Origin: Epiperipatus broadwayi
Taxonomy: Eukaryota; Onychophora; Udeonychophora; Euonychophora; Peripatidae
Direction: 5' to 3'
Length of the DNA stretch: 64,000 nucleotides
NCBI GenBank assembly: GCA_028023455.1
Contig: JAQFVV010012989.1
Location: forward strand, 62,001 to 126,000
Below, piece after piece: positions 36,310 to 46,639 of this stretch (the first letter of the stretch is position 1; each line of letters starts with the position of its first letter). The translations under genes were made by a program, and so were the position numbers. The notes beneath the pieces were generated by a model. It did not search any database and was not told where the DNA came from. It worked only from the letters and a program-made list of their open reading frames with translations.

Positions 36310-36985
36310 AATTTGTTATATGCGTTTGAAACTTTAGAATATTTGAAATTTTGATTTATTAAGTGGAACAGATAACAGTTATAATGGCGTGGGGCATAAC
36401 TACTAGAAATCTCTAATTTATTTGGTAAGAACTCATAGAATTCTATATGAATTTATTTCAAAATTATTTGGCATTATTTATTTATTTATTAGTAATTTTT
36501 ATATGTTAATGTTATGGTTCTTACCTGAAGACAAATTAAACTAACTAAAATACAAAGACTACAAATGACAAACACTACAAATGACTTGAAGAAGAGCACC
36601 AAACAAAGCATATCATGACTTTTTAGTCTTTAATACCTACAATAACTGACTCTAGAATTCAAAGTAGGTCTTTACTTTATTGCATATATATTCAAGTGCA
36701 GTAAATAAGTAATGTGTAAAAGTTGTAGATGGCAGTGCAATCATCTTGTTTAAATTTCCCAAAAGGTACATGTGCACTCATACTTTATTACTGAAGACAA
36801 GTAAAGAAGAATAAATTTGTGCATATAGATATAGGTTCATCCATGTGCAATCATGCTTTTCATCATGTGATCCAGGCAAAATATAACGTGCAATAGTACT
36901 GATAATTAAGAATAGATGGAGCAGGAGAATATATCTTTTTCTCCTAAAAGTAACTTGCCTTAATATACAGTATCTGCAATAACAC
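36310..36985. other. AT-rich non-coding DNA
   Basis: Nothing gene-like seen between the MITE and the purine tract. Confidence 0.5.
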
Positions 36986-36989
36986 TTTA

Positions 36990-37143
36990 GAAGAGAGATA
37001 AAAAGGGAGAGAAAAGAAGAGAGAGGGAGAGAGAAAGGGAGAGAGGGGGAGAGGGAGAGAGATTGAGAGAAAGGGAGAGAGGGAAAGAGAGAGAGAGAGC
37101 AGTGGATTGAGGGGGAGAGAGGGTGAGAGAGGAGAGAGAGATG
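36990..37143 (+). repeat. GA-rich purine tract
   Basis: About 150 bp of almost pure G and A with imperfect GGGAGA/GAGAGA units. It is capable of triplex or GAGA-factor-type interactions in principle. The 137-codon minus-strand frame through it (Ser/Leu/Pro-rich) is a low-complexity artefact. Confidence 0.95.
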
Positions 37144-37302
37144 AGAACCATCTTTTTTTATAAATAAAAGATTGAACATCTTAGGGTTCATAAATAATAT
37201 GAGATATATTCCTGTGAATTATATTTATGGACCAATTTAGTTTTGAACAAAATCAGCTTTATTATCTTAATAATGGCTTGGAAAGAGTTAAAGTATTTTA
37301 AA

Positions 37303-38628
37303 AGTACACCTGGTATTGTTTTATGTGGTAGATAGGTTCCTCAGAAAACACACACAAAAGAAATCGCACAAAAATAGACTTAACTTACTTTGAAAAATGG
37401 GGGATACATACTGTAATTTTCCAAAAATCGCATAAAAGCAAAGCAACAATGTAAAATTACTTTAAAATTCGTATAAAAAAAATAAGAAAATATGACTAAT
37501 AAAAAATTTCAAATTTAAAAAAAATTGATACACGACAAACTGTTTTTACTTTTTTTTTATTAACTACAGTATTTAATCTTATTCAAAACAATATATTTTT
37601 ATGCGTAATTTACATTTTTTTCATACATGTACGGTAATTTAAACATTATCGCTATTTGAAACATCAGATTCATTATGATGTGATGTGATGGGAGGTACTG
37701 TAGCTTCTCCTTAAACAAAGTCAAGAGGAAATACAACTAAAACATTTTCCAATCGCTGTTGATCCTCCCCATTTCACTAAGTGATCTAAAATTGAAATTT
37801 TTGTTTACAAAAAAATTCATTTTCTTGGGTGTTTTTTTTCCTCTGTTAGAGTAAACTAAAAGCTTAAAATAAAAATAAGAACTTAGACTTATGATAATAA
37901 AAAGACACTGACTCACCACTGTTGAGCAAAATTTAATTAAAACTAACAATTAAAAATTAAATTATTTTTGTCTTTAATTTTTTAATTTTCAATTCCGTTT
38001 AAAAATCAAATTTCATTTCACATCACCTTAATTTCAGATCACGTTACAGTAATTTTTAAATTGTTAATTACAATTAAAAATCAGATTTTAATTGTCAAAT
38101 TTAATTGTGCCCTCCACTGTTACTCACCTTTTAAAAATAAACTTGTGGACACCTAAATGATTAATTGATTACGTACTCTTTTTTTAAAAAGCAAAAATAG
38201 AATGTGATTTAAATTGCAAAAACAACATCATACATAGTATTTTTCATCTATAATGTTTGGACAGATTTACATTATAGTCTTATAAAATTTAATCTGTGTA
38301 TATAAAATGGGGAAATCCTGATTTTAAATGAATTATGAACTTCTTTATTGCATAAAATCTATTACAGTACTATTATAAAGCACTGAAAATATTGAAATTA
38401 TTAGATGGAAGTCGAACTCCGATAATGCGCTATTACTTTAAATATGATGTGAGTGCGTGAACTTTATAATATTTAAAGTAATAGTGCATTATCGGAGCTC
38501 AATTTCTGATCTAATAATTTTTATAGCATAAAAGAAAACCGCATACAAAGATATTAAGAAGAAACATGAATCGCATAACTTCAAAATCGCATTAAATAAA
38601 TCTGCATTAAACAAGACGTGGGTGTACT
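37303..38628. mobile_element. Pogo/Tigger-like non-autonomous DNA element
   Basis: The left end AGTACACCTGGTATTGTTTT and the complement of the right end AGTACACCCACGTCTTGTTT form terminal inverted repeats. Subterminal AAATCGCAxxAAA motifs occur at both ends (about 37,358, 37,425, 38,570, 38,586). Tigger-type termini usually begin CAGT; here the first base differs. The interior of about 1.3 kb has no transposase frame and holds a nested hairpin at 38,396. Family assignment is inference from the termini. Confidence 0.6.
38396..38520. repeat. Nested fold-back repeat
   Basis: AAATTATTAGAT...CTCCGATAATGCGCTATTAC pairs with GTAATAGTGCATTATCGGAG...ATCTAATAATTT. Arms of about 50 bp with a loop of about 25 bp lie inside the pogo-like element. 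Confidence 0.85.
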
Positions 38629-38971
38629 ATTTATTAGATTATTTACAAATTAGATTACATTTTTGTGCTTAATGGGGTTTGTTTATACTTCTATGAATTA
38701 AACATTTCAAGCTGTTACAATCCAAGTGTCAAACTTTAGTGTTTATATTAACATCTTAGACTAGAAAGAAAGGGCAGAAATCTTTTTTTTTTGTATAAAT
38801 AAAAATTGCTTTAAGAGTAGATTTAATTCTTGTTATTGCTATGTGTTGGATACTATCAAATGATTTAACACATATATGAAAACAATTCCAGTGCTAACAC
38901 TATACTAAAATAAATATCAAATATCAAATCACCTCCTATGTTGAAAAAAATCAGCTATGCCCTCTGTGAAT

Positions 38972-38975
38972 ATAT
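38972..38975. repeat. Target-site duplication, left (ATAT)
   Basis: ATAT directly before the 5' LTR equals ATAT at 46,624-46,627 directly after the 3' LTR. Four-base duplications are within the range for Ty3-type elements, but the low complexity weakens the evidence. Confidence 0.5.
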
Positions 38976-41580
38976 TGAAGCAGTCGGATCTGAGTTTGAT
39001 CCTAGCTTCATGTTATTTACCCTAATACTAACCTTAAATTTCCGATGCAATGGGGCTTTATACGTTCAATCCACGCTAATTTCCATAATGAATAACTTAT
39101 TTCAAATGCGTAGTAAAATTAATTAGTTTAGTTTAAATTTGATCAATTCTCTAAATAAATTCATGATAAAATATTCATGAATTTATATATATTAAATTGC
39201 GTGGATTGTGTATATATATATTTGTAAATATTAAATATATATAATTGTTCGAAAGTTTCATTGCGTCGGGAATACTTGTTTTTTTTCACCTTTAAATAAT
39301 TTGTAAAGTTTTGGTGATTAAAAGCTACATTCCTTCGATAAGCTTTCAAATTCTCAAAAACAATAGTAAAGCTTTATGAATTGGAAAAAGATAAGAATTC
39401 ATTTTTCTAATTAAAATCATTTTCAGATTTTAAGAATTCATTTTCAATTAGGAAAGGAATTCAAGCTAATTAGTTTGAAAGCCTTATCGAGGGAATGTAT
39501 TTGAAAACAACTAATTATAAAAAAACACATTGATAATAAAATGAGCGCTAGCCGGAGGCATCAGTGAACAGTATATATAGCCCTGAAAAGTCAGGAAAAA
39601 GGCTAGCTTTTGTTGTCGAGTAGTGCAGTGAACTCTGTGCGTATAAATTGTATTTCATCATGATAGAGGGCTAAAACATCAGGAATCTGGCTACGGTTCC
39701 ATGAAGTCCCTAGAAATCTTCAATGGTGCTGCTGAATCTTTTCCGGACCGATCAGACTGCTAACATCATGAAAAGCTACTAAAAATGCTGTTCCAATAAT
39801 CAACCAAATGGTGCCTACGTTTCACCGACTTGGATGTGTAACTTAAGAACCTAGCACGGAAGGGTAATATATTTCTCATGAACTCTAAACTCTCTGGCCA
39901 GTTTGAACTTTATTTTACACTCCTTTTTAAGAGCTCTTTATTCTCTAATGTAAAAATCTTTCTAACACCTTTTATTTACGCTATTGTAAATCTATATCTT
40001 AATTCTTTAATCTCTAGTCTTTAAACTTTTCTCTTCTTACTTGGCGGTTCAGTTAATATATATATTTGTGTGCTTTATTAATGTTCGTTTATTTAAAATT
40101 ATATGCCAATAATCTCTCGACTCGATGAGCTCCTTTGTTCTATTTGCCTCACGCAAATAATATATTAATTTTAAATAGTAATTCTCGCCCATTAGAACTA
40201 AATTTATAAGTTCTATCAATCATCGAGTCGAAAGAAATATTACATGTTTACTATTTTTATAATTGGCTAATAATCAATTATTAGCTCCGTTTTTACCTAT
40301 GTCCCCAGCTCCTATCTAATACACAAAGGTTTATATATTCACAAAATGTTAAAATATTATTTTCTCGTTCCACTAATATTTATTAACTCAAATATAATGT
40401 TAAATGTTTTATTGCAAAAGGGCCGATAAAGGGTTAAATAGATTCTAATTCAACTTTTGTTATTTGTATTAAGATTCAGTAAGAGCACGATGATTAGGGC
40501 ATAATTAATATAACTTACAAATACTTTCAAATAGTTTGTTAAAAGCTCGTTTGACTTTAATTAATTGATCAAGTTATCACGTCGAGCATTCTACTGGGTT
40601 TTATTTTTCAACGATGACCATCAAGTCATCATCATCGAACGTTGCTGACGCAGGGCAATCTTCCGCTCCGTTAGGCTGGTCGGTGATCATATTCTTTTAT
40701 TTAAATTTTTCAAGGAAGAAAGTACCTCCTTTCGTATTCATTAGTCAAAGGGCGTAAGACTTGTTAGATGCAAGCCGCCATAGGACTTCAATCATCGACT
40801 AGCGATCATATTTCAATTTTACTCTCTGCCTCGTAAGCCGCCAGTACCGTTGCATCTCTGTTCCGGTAAAACCCGCTCCATGCTCGTAATTCGTGATGAA
40901 GTGATTTAAATTAAAGTCGAACAAATTCTCAAATATATTATTAATTCAATAAGTTTCAAATCAATTTTAACGTTATGCCCTAAAATACGTTTTGCTCTTC
41001 ATGAATAGATTTCCGAACGTGAAAATAAATCTCACATTCCACCGTAATAAAATTAGAACAATCATTTCCGTTCTTAATGAATACCTTTATCCGCCTTTAT
41101 ATTTCTCGTTGGGGGCATAGACATAGAATTCTATGTTGTGTAATAATTGTTGGCATATGATAAGGACTGCCACTCTTATTATATTTGTAAATTCTCTTAA
41201 AGACTAGAGGTAATTAATGCATTCTTTATTTTATGAAACAAAACAAATTATTTTTATTAAATATTTTCTAACATACTTGGTTTTCTTAGTTCATTATTCT
41301 TTTTATAATTATTTAAATGTTAATACCCGCTGTCTGTGTTGGCAACCCGAACATACATATGATTCAATTTATAAAATTATTCAAAGTATATAAATTCTTA
41401 GATATTAGTGTTACTCAGGAGTCTCTAGTCCTCACCAACCGTTGAGCTAGTTCTTGGCGCATAGCACTGTGCCATCGATTTCTGCTATCTGAGCTGTTGA
41501 GTTGGGTTTGAATTCAGTTTTGGTTCAGCTGAGTTTGAATCTGATTTGACTTGCGGTGGTGGTGGGTTTCGACCGGTACA
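38976..41580 (+). repeat. 5' LTR
   Basis: 2605 bp, TG...CA. A probable U3 of about 600 bp ends at a TATA box (39,572), followed by some 2 kb of R/U5. Part of the latter is GC-richer (40,600-40,900: CGAACGTTGCTGACGCAGGG, GTAAGCCGCCAGTACCGTTG). The length is far above the few hundred bases usual for animal Ty3 or Bel elements. No tRNA or protein frame is seen inside. The first 150 bp includes a spurious small ORF that starts in flanking DNA. Confidence 0.9.
39572..39580 (+). promoter_or_regulatory. TATA box of the 5' LTR
   Basis: TATATATAG sits between a GC-richer GCTAGCCGGAGGCATCAGTG and CCCTGAAAAGTCAGG, conserved in both LTRs. It would place RNA start near 39,602-39,610. The short inverted pair CCTGAAAAGTCAGG lies just downstream. 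Confidence 0.6.
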
Positions 41581-41598
41581 TGGTTATGTTTTTGGCTG
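41581..41598 (+). other. Primer-binding-site candidate
   Basis: TGGTTATGTTTTTGGCTG begins immediately after the terminal CA. TGG complementary to a tRNA 3' CCA is the standard PBS start. The matching tRNA is not identified. Confidence 0.55.
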
Positions 41599-41599
41599 C

Positions 41600-42177
41600 C
41601 CAATCGTTGTGGCTCGACTTAATAAACCCCACACATGCCCTGGAGATAGAAATTTTGATTTTAGTTACTCAGTTAATTAAATCCCAATAAAGTAAATGTT
41701 TCTGTAGAGTGATATTTTAAATGTTTTATAAAAAAGTAGTTTATATATCATAACTGAAATGATTTAATAAATTAAAATATCATTTTCTAATTCTTTCTTA
41801 TAATTAAATGTTTTCAAGATTATTTTTTTAAATGTTCGTTCAGTAAAAGATTCGTTAGTTAAAATAATTATTCATATGTATATATATTAATTATACGTGT
41901 ACTATATCAGTATATATATATTATACGTTTGTTTATACACGTTCGTGACAATAGGAAAAATATCGTTAGCAAAGTAGTAAGAGTCCATAGATCAAAGCAT
42001 TGGGGTAAAAAAGTGAAATAATTTGTCTTGTCATAAATGAAATGTTTTTCTGTGTCAAAATTAATTATGTTTATCTCAGTTGTTATAATTAAAAATATCC
42101 AATATGATATCATAAAAGTCTTAATTTCAAAGTATTGCTTGCTAGCACATATATTTAATGTTCGCTCTGTATTTTTA
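41600..42177. other. LTR element leader region, non-coding
   Basis: AT-rich after the first 60 bp. A 99-codon minus-strand frame (41,907-42,206) is antisense to the element, has no recognisable domain and is not called. Confidence 0.5.
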
Positions 42178-42343
42178 GTAGCCTCAAAGTAGGCGAAGAC
42201 CTTCAAACTGGGAATTATCTGTCAAGCGGTCCGATGCAGTGTGACATTACGCTTTAATGACAATAATTTCTAGAGTAACCTCAAAGCAGGTGAAGACCCT
42301 TTGTGTACACCAAGCAGCCAGATGCAGTTGGCAAAATGCTTAA
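42178..42343 (+). repeat. Diverged tandem pair in the LTR element
   Basis: GTAGCCTCAAAGTAGGCGAA (42,178) and GTAACCTCAAAGCAGGTGAA (42,275) begin two related units, each followed by an AAGC(G/A)G...GATGCAGT segment. The period is about 95 bp with obvious divergence. It lies upstream of the ORF and could be leader structure. Confidence 0.6.
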
Positions 42344-43109
42344 ATGGTTTGCACGCTTTCATGCTAGCAAGATTTAGAATAATATCACCAATAAAAGTTC
42401 TTGTAATATTAATTTTGACATTTCTTTGTGTGTGTGAAGCCTCATGCTTAGTAATATTTAAACTCCTATATTTAAACTCAGGTCAGGAATGCGTTATCTG
42501 TTATTCATTAATAAATATTCATCATCAATTCAATTGTTTTATCAAAAATTAAGTCAATCATATGTGGTTTGGGGGTCAATGGGTTATATCACATGCCCTA
42601 TTGATTTCATTTTGCTCACTGGCGCCCATATAAATAAATTTGTCAGCAAATTTGATTGTCAGCACAGTAGTGGGTCAATAGCCATAATAAAAACCAAGTG
42701 TGTTCAATACAGAATTATTTGTTCTACCTGCTAATACATAATATTTGTATATCACTGTATAGTTTTTTTTTCAGACATGGGAGAACAGAACAGTTGAACA
42801 AAGGGAAGGTGAATAATGTTTTTTTCTTATCTTTAATATTTTTGAATAAAATACATGTCTCACTCAAAGAGTTAATATAAAGAGCCAACCAAGAAAACGT
42901 AGGTAAACCAAAAAAGGCAGATTACATAGATTGGGGAAATAATATGCAGCAGCTAATGAAGATTGGGACAATGGACCTGTAGTCAGAGACCTCATTAAAA
43001 TTTACCAAAGAGAAAAAAATATTTTTTTAAGCATACAGAGAGTACTCTAAGTGAATTCACGTTGTTCATTATATTGATTGTTTATTACATTATTTTCTTA
43101 TTTTCAAAA

Positions 43110-43739
43110 ATGGGAAAAGACACTTTACAAACGATCCTCAGAGAAATGAGAGAAGATCGAAAGGTACTGATGATGATGATGGAAAGGCTGGTAAGGCTCG
43201 AGGAAGCACAAGGCATCCAAGCCAACTCAAACCTAGAGAATGTAAAGCTTCAGCAAGAAATAAATCCCTCTGAAGCCCCAAAAATAGAAAATGAAGATGA
43301 TCAGGCCACACCAAAGGAAGTTGTGGACAGCAAGGAAAACGACAATGGTGAGGATGAGTCCAGATACGAAACAGTGGAAGAAGCGGATATAGATACAGAA
43401 AAAGAAAAAGATGTTCAGACCACTAGTCCAATGAAACTAAAAGTGGAAATGGGACAGATGATGAGTCCTCAACTTAGTATGAAGAAGTTACAGATGCCAA
43501 TGCCTGGATCCTTGATACAGATTCAAACTTTCAAAGATGACCCAGGAGAGAACCCCATCGCTCATAGAGATAATATTAAAGAATTGTTTTTTGTGCATTC
43601 GGTCGCAGAAAAGGCCATAGAATTAATGACAGCAATAGACTATGGGAACTTGACGACAACCAGGGAAGACCAGGACTATGACCATTACAATGCCAGACAG
43701 TTAAAACAATATGTACCACCTGATCCAGGAAAACAATAA
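43110..43739 (+). CDS. Single ORF of the LTR element, gag-like N-terminus
   Basis: 209 codons from ATG at 43,110 (CAAAAATGG, a favourable start context). An upstream in-frame ATG at 43,062 would add 16 hydrophobic residues and is less likely. Residues 1-40 (MGKDTLQTILREMREDRKVL and on) are charged and helical, with heptad-like leucines, as in retrotransposon gag starts. Residues 45-110 are acidic and low-complexity, rich in Glu, Asp and Lys. The last 20 residues (YNARQLKQYVPPDPGKQ) resemble the extreme C-terminus of Ty3-type polyproteins (xxxRLKPYxP). The ORF may therefore join a gag start to a pol end after internal deletion. That is inference; no zinc knuckle, DSG or YxDD motif is present. 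It is the only protein-like frame in the element. Confidence 0.6.
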   Translation: MGKDTLQTILREMREDRKVLMMMMERLVRLEEAQGIQANSNLENVKLQQEINPSEAPKIENEDDQATPKEVVDSKENDNGEDESRYETVEEADIDTEKEKDVQTTSPMKLKVEMGQMMSPQLSMKKLQMPMPGSLIQIQTFKDDPGENPIAHRDNIKELFFVHSVAEKAIELMTAIDYGNLTTTREDQDYDHYNARQLKQYVPPDPGKQ

Positions 43740-43997
43740 GGCAAACTGTAGAGACAGATATATATACAGAAGACCAACTGACATGACCACAGGGAAAAAT
43801 GAGACTTGATAAATGGACTGATTTATTATAAACTCATTATAGATAATATTCAAAAAAATTGATCGCAGTGAGACATGTATAATTGTTGTAGTTGGGCAGG
43901 TTATATTATTCACGCTCATGCTGTTCTCCCAGAGTCTATACACTTATGCAACTATATCCTGCATAAGTAAAGTCTTTTTTTTTCATTGTTTTTTTTT

Positions 43998-44011
43998 GAA
44001 GTGAAAAGAAA
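43998..44011 (+). other. Polypurine tract before the 3' LTR
   Basis: GAAGTGAAAAGAAA: 13 of 14 purines, ending exactly where the 3' LTR begins (TGAAGC). This is the position where plus-strand DNA synthesis is primed in LTR elements. A poly-T run lies just upstream. Confidence 0.75.
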
Positions 44012-46623
44012 TGAAGCAGTCGGATCTGAGTTCGATCCTAGCTTCATGTTATTTACCCTAATACTAACCTTAAATTTCCGATGCAATGGGGCTTTATACG
44101 TTCAATCCACGCTAATTTCCATAATGAATAACTTATTTCAAATGCGTAGCAAAATTAATTAGTTTAGTTTAAAATTGATCAATTCTCTAAATAAATTCAT
44201 GATAAAATATTCATGAATTTATATATATTAAATTGCGTGGATTGTGCGTATATATATATTTGTAAATATTAAATATATATAATTGTTCGAAAGTTTCATT
44301 GCGTCGGGAATACTTGTTTTTTTTCACCTTTAAATAATTTGTAAAGTTTCGGTGATTAAAAGCTACATTCCTTCGATAAGCTTTAAAATTCTTAAAAACA
44401 ATAGTAAAGCTTTATGAATTGGAAGAGCAGACGTCTGAATTCATTTTTCTAATTAAATCATTTTCAGATTTTAAGAATTCATTTTCAATTAGAGAAGGAA
44501 TTCAAGCTAATTAGTTTGAAAGCCTTATCGAGGGAATGTATTTGAAAACAACTAATTATAAAAAAACACATTGATAATAAAATGAGCGCTAGCCGGAGGC
44601 ATCAGTGAACAGTATATATAGCCCTGAAAAGTCAGGAAAAAGAGCTAGCCTTTGTTGTAAAGTAGTACAGTGAACTCTGTGCATGTAAAAATTGTATTCA
44701 TCATGATAGAGGGCTAGAACATCAGGAATCTGGCTACAGTTCCATGAAGTCCCTAGAAATCTTCAATAGTGCTGCTGAATCTTCTCCGGACCGATCAGAC
44801 TGCTAACATCATGAAAAGCTACTAAAAATGCTGTTCCAATAATCAACCAAATGGTGCCTACGTTTCACCGACTTGGATGTGTAACTTAAGAACCTAGCAC
44901 GGAAGGGTAATATATTTCTCATGAACTCTAAACTCTCTGGCCAGTTCGAACTTTATTTTACACTCCTTTTTAAGAGCTCTTTATTCTCTAATGTAAAAAT
45001 CTTTCTAACACCTTTTATTTACGCTATTGTAAATCTATATCTTAATTCTTTAATCTCTAGTCTTTAAACTTTTCTCTTCTTACTTGGCGGTTCAGTTAAT
45101 ATATATATTTGTGTGCTTTATTAATGTTCGTTTATTTAAAATTATATGCCAATAATCTCTCGACTCGATGAGCTCCTTTGTTCTATTTGCCTCACGCAAA
45201 TAATATATTAATTTTAAATAGTAATTCTCGCCCATTAGAACTAAATTTATAAGTTCTATCAATCATCGAGTCGAAAGAAATATTACATGTTTACTATTTT
45301 TATAATTGGCTAATAATCAATTATTAGCTCCGTTTTTACCTATGTCCCCAGCTCCTATCTAATACACAAAGGTTTATATATTCACAAAATGTTAAAATAT
45401 TATTTTCTCGTTCCACTAATATTTATTAACTCAAATATAATGTTAAATGTTTTATTGCAAAAGGGCCGATAAAGGGTTAAATAGATTCTAATTCAACTTT
45501 TGTTATTTGTATTAAGATTCAGTAAGAGCACGATGATTAGGGCATAATTAATATAACTTACAAATACTTTCAAATAGTTTGTTAAAAGCTCGTTTGACTT
45601 TAATTAATTGATCAAGTTATCACATCGAGCATTCTACTGGGTTTTATTTTTCAATGATGACCATCAAGTCATCATCATCGAACGTTGCTGACGCAGGGCA
45701 ATCTTCCGCTCCGTTAGGCTGGTCGGTGATCATATTCTCTTATTTAAATTTCTCAAGGAAGAAAGTACCTCCTTTCATATTCATTAGTCAAAGGGCGTAA
45801 GACTTGTTAGATGCAAGCCGCCATAGGACTTCAATCATCGACTAGCGATCATATTTCAATTTTACTCTCTGCCTCGTAAGCCGCCAGTACCGTTGCACCT
45901 CTGTTCCGGTAAAACCCGCTCCATGCTCGTAATTCGTGATGAAGTGATTTAAATTAAAGTCGAACAAATTCTCAAATATATTATTAATTCAATAAGTTTC
46001 AAATCAATTTTAACGTTATGCCCTAAAATACGTTTTGCTCTTCATGAATAGATTTCCGAACGTGAAAATAAATCTCACATTCCACCGTAATAAAATTAGA
46101 ACAATCATTTCCGTTCTTAATGAATACCTTTATCCGCCTTTATATTTCTCATTGGGGGCATAGACATAGAATTCTATGTTGTGTAATAATTGTTGGCATA
46201 TGATAAGGACCGCCACTCTTATTATATTTGTAAATTCTCTTAAAGACTAGAGGTAATTAATGCATTCTTTATTTTATGAAACAAAACAAATTATTTTTAT
46301 TAAATATTTTCTAACATACTTGGTTTTCTTAGTTCATTATTCTTTTTATAATTATTTAAATGTTAATACCCGCTGTCTGTGTTGGCAACCCGAACATACA
46401 TATGATTCAATTTATAAAATTATTCAAAGTATATAAATTCTTAGATATTAGTGTTACTCAGGAGTCTCTAGTCCTCACCAACCGTTGAGCTAGTTCTTGG
46501 CGCATAGCACTGTGCCGTCGATTTCTGCTATCTGAGCTGTTGAGTTGGGTTTGAATTCAGTTTTGGTTCAGCTGAGTTTGAATCCGATTTGACTTGCGGT
46601 GGTGGTGGGTTTCGACCGGTACA
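44012..46623 (+). repeat. 3' LTR
   Basis: 2612 bp and colinear with the 5' LTR. Its TATA box is at 44,613-44,620. Most differences from the 5' LTR are transitions and are concentrated in the first 800 bp. One difference is unusual: at 44,421-44,439 the 3' LTR has GGAAGAGCAGACGTCTGAA where the 5' LTR has GGAAAAAGATAAGAA. Confidence 0.9.
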
Positions 46624-46639
46624 ATATAAATATATTAGA

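Larger units (their letters stand above)
38976..46623 (+). mobile_element. Non-autonomous LTR retroelement with 2.6-kb LTRs
   Basis: Two directly repeated blocks of about 2.6 kb (38,976-41,580 and 44,012-46,623) differ by roughly forty changes by eye and flank a 2.4-kb unique centre. Both begin TGAAGCAGTCGG and end CCGGTACA, so TG...CA. The sequence after the first starts TGG (primer-binding-site-like). A purine tract directly precedes the second, and ATAT flanks the whole. The centre holds one ORF and no protease, RT, RNase H or complete integrase. The element is therefore internally deleted and depends on another's enzymes. LARD-type elements of plants have the same layout of long LTRs and a short centre. 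The close LTR similarity indicates recent insertion. Confidence 0.88.

Noticed and set aside
36778-37191. 137-codon minus-strand open frame, Ser/Leu/Pro-rich
   Set aside because: It runs through the GA purine tract; low-complexity artefact with no domain.
41907-42206. 99-codon minus-strand frame inside the LTR element
   Set aside because: Antisense to the element, no recognisable domain, composition typical of AT-rich chance frames.
38976-46623. Simple tandem segmental duplication of a 2.6-kb block
   Set aside because: TG...CA ends, the purine tract exactly at the second copy, TGG after the first, and matching flanks fit an LTR element better.
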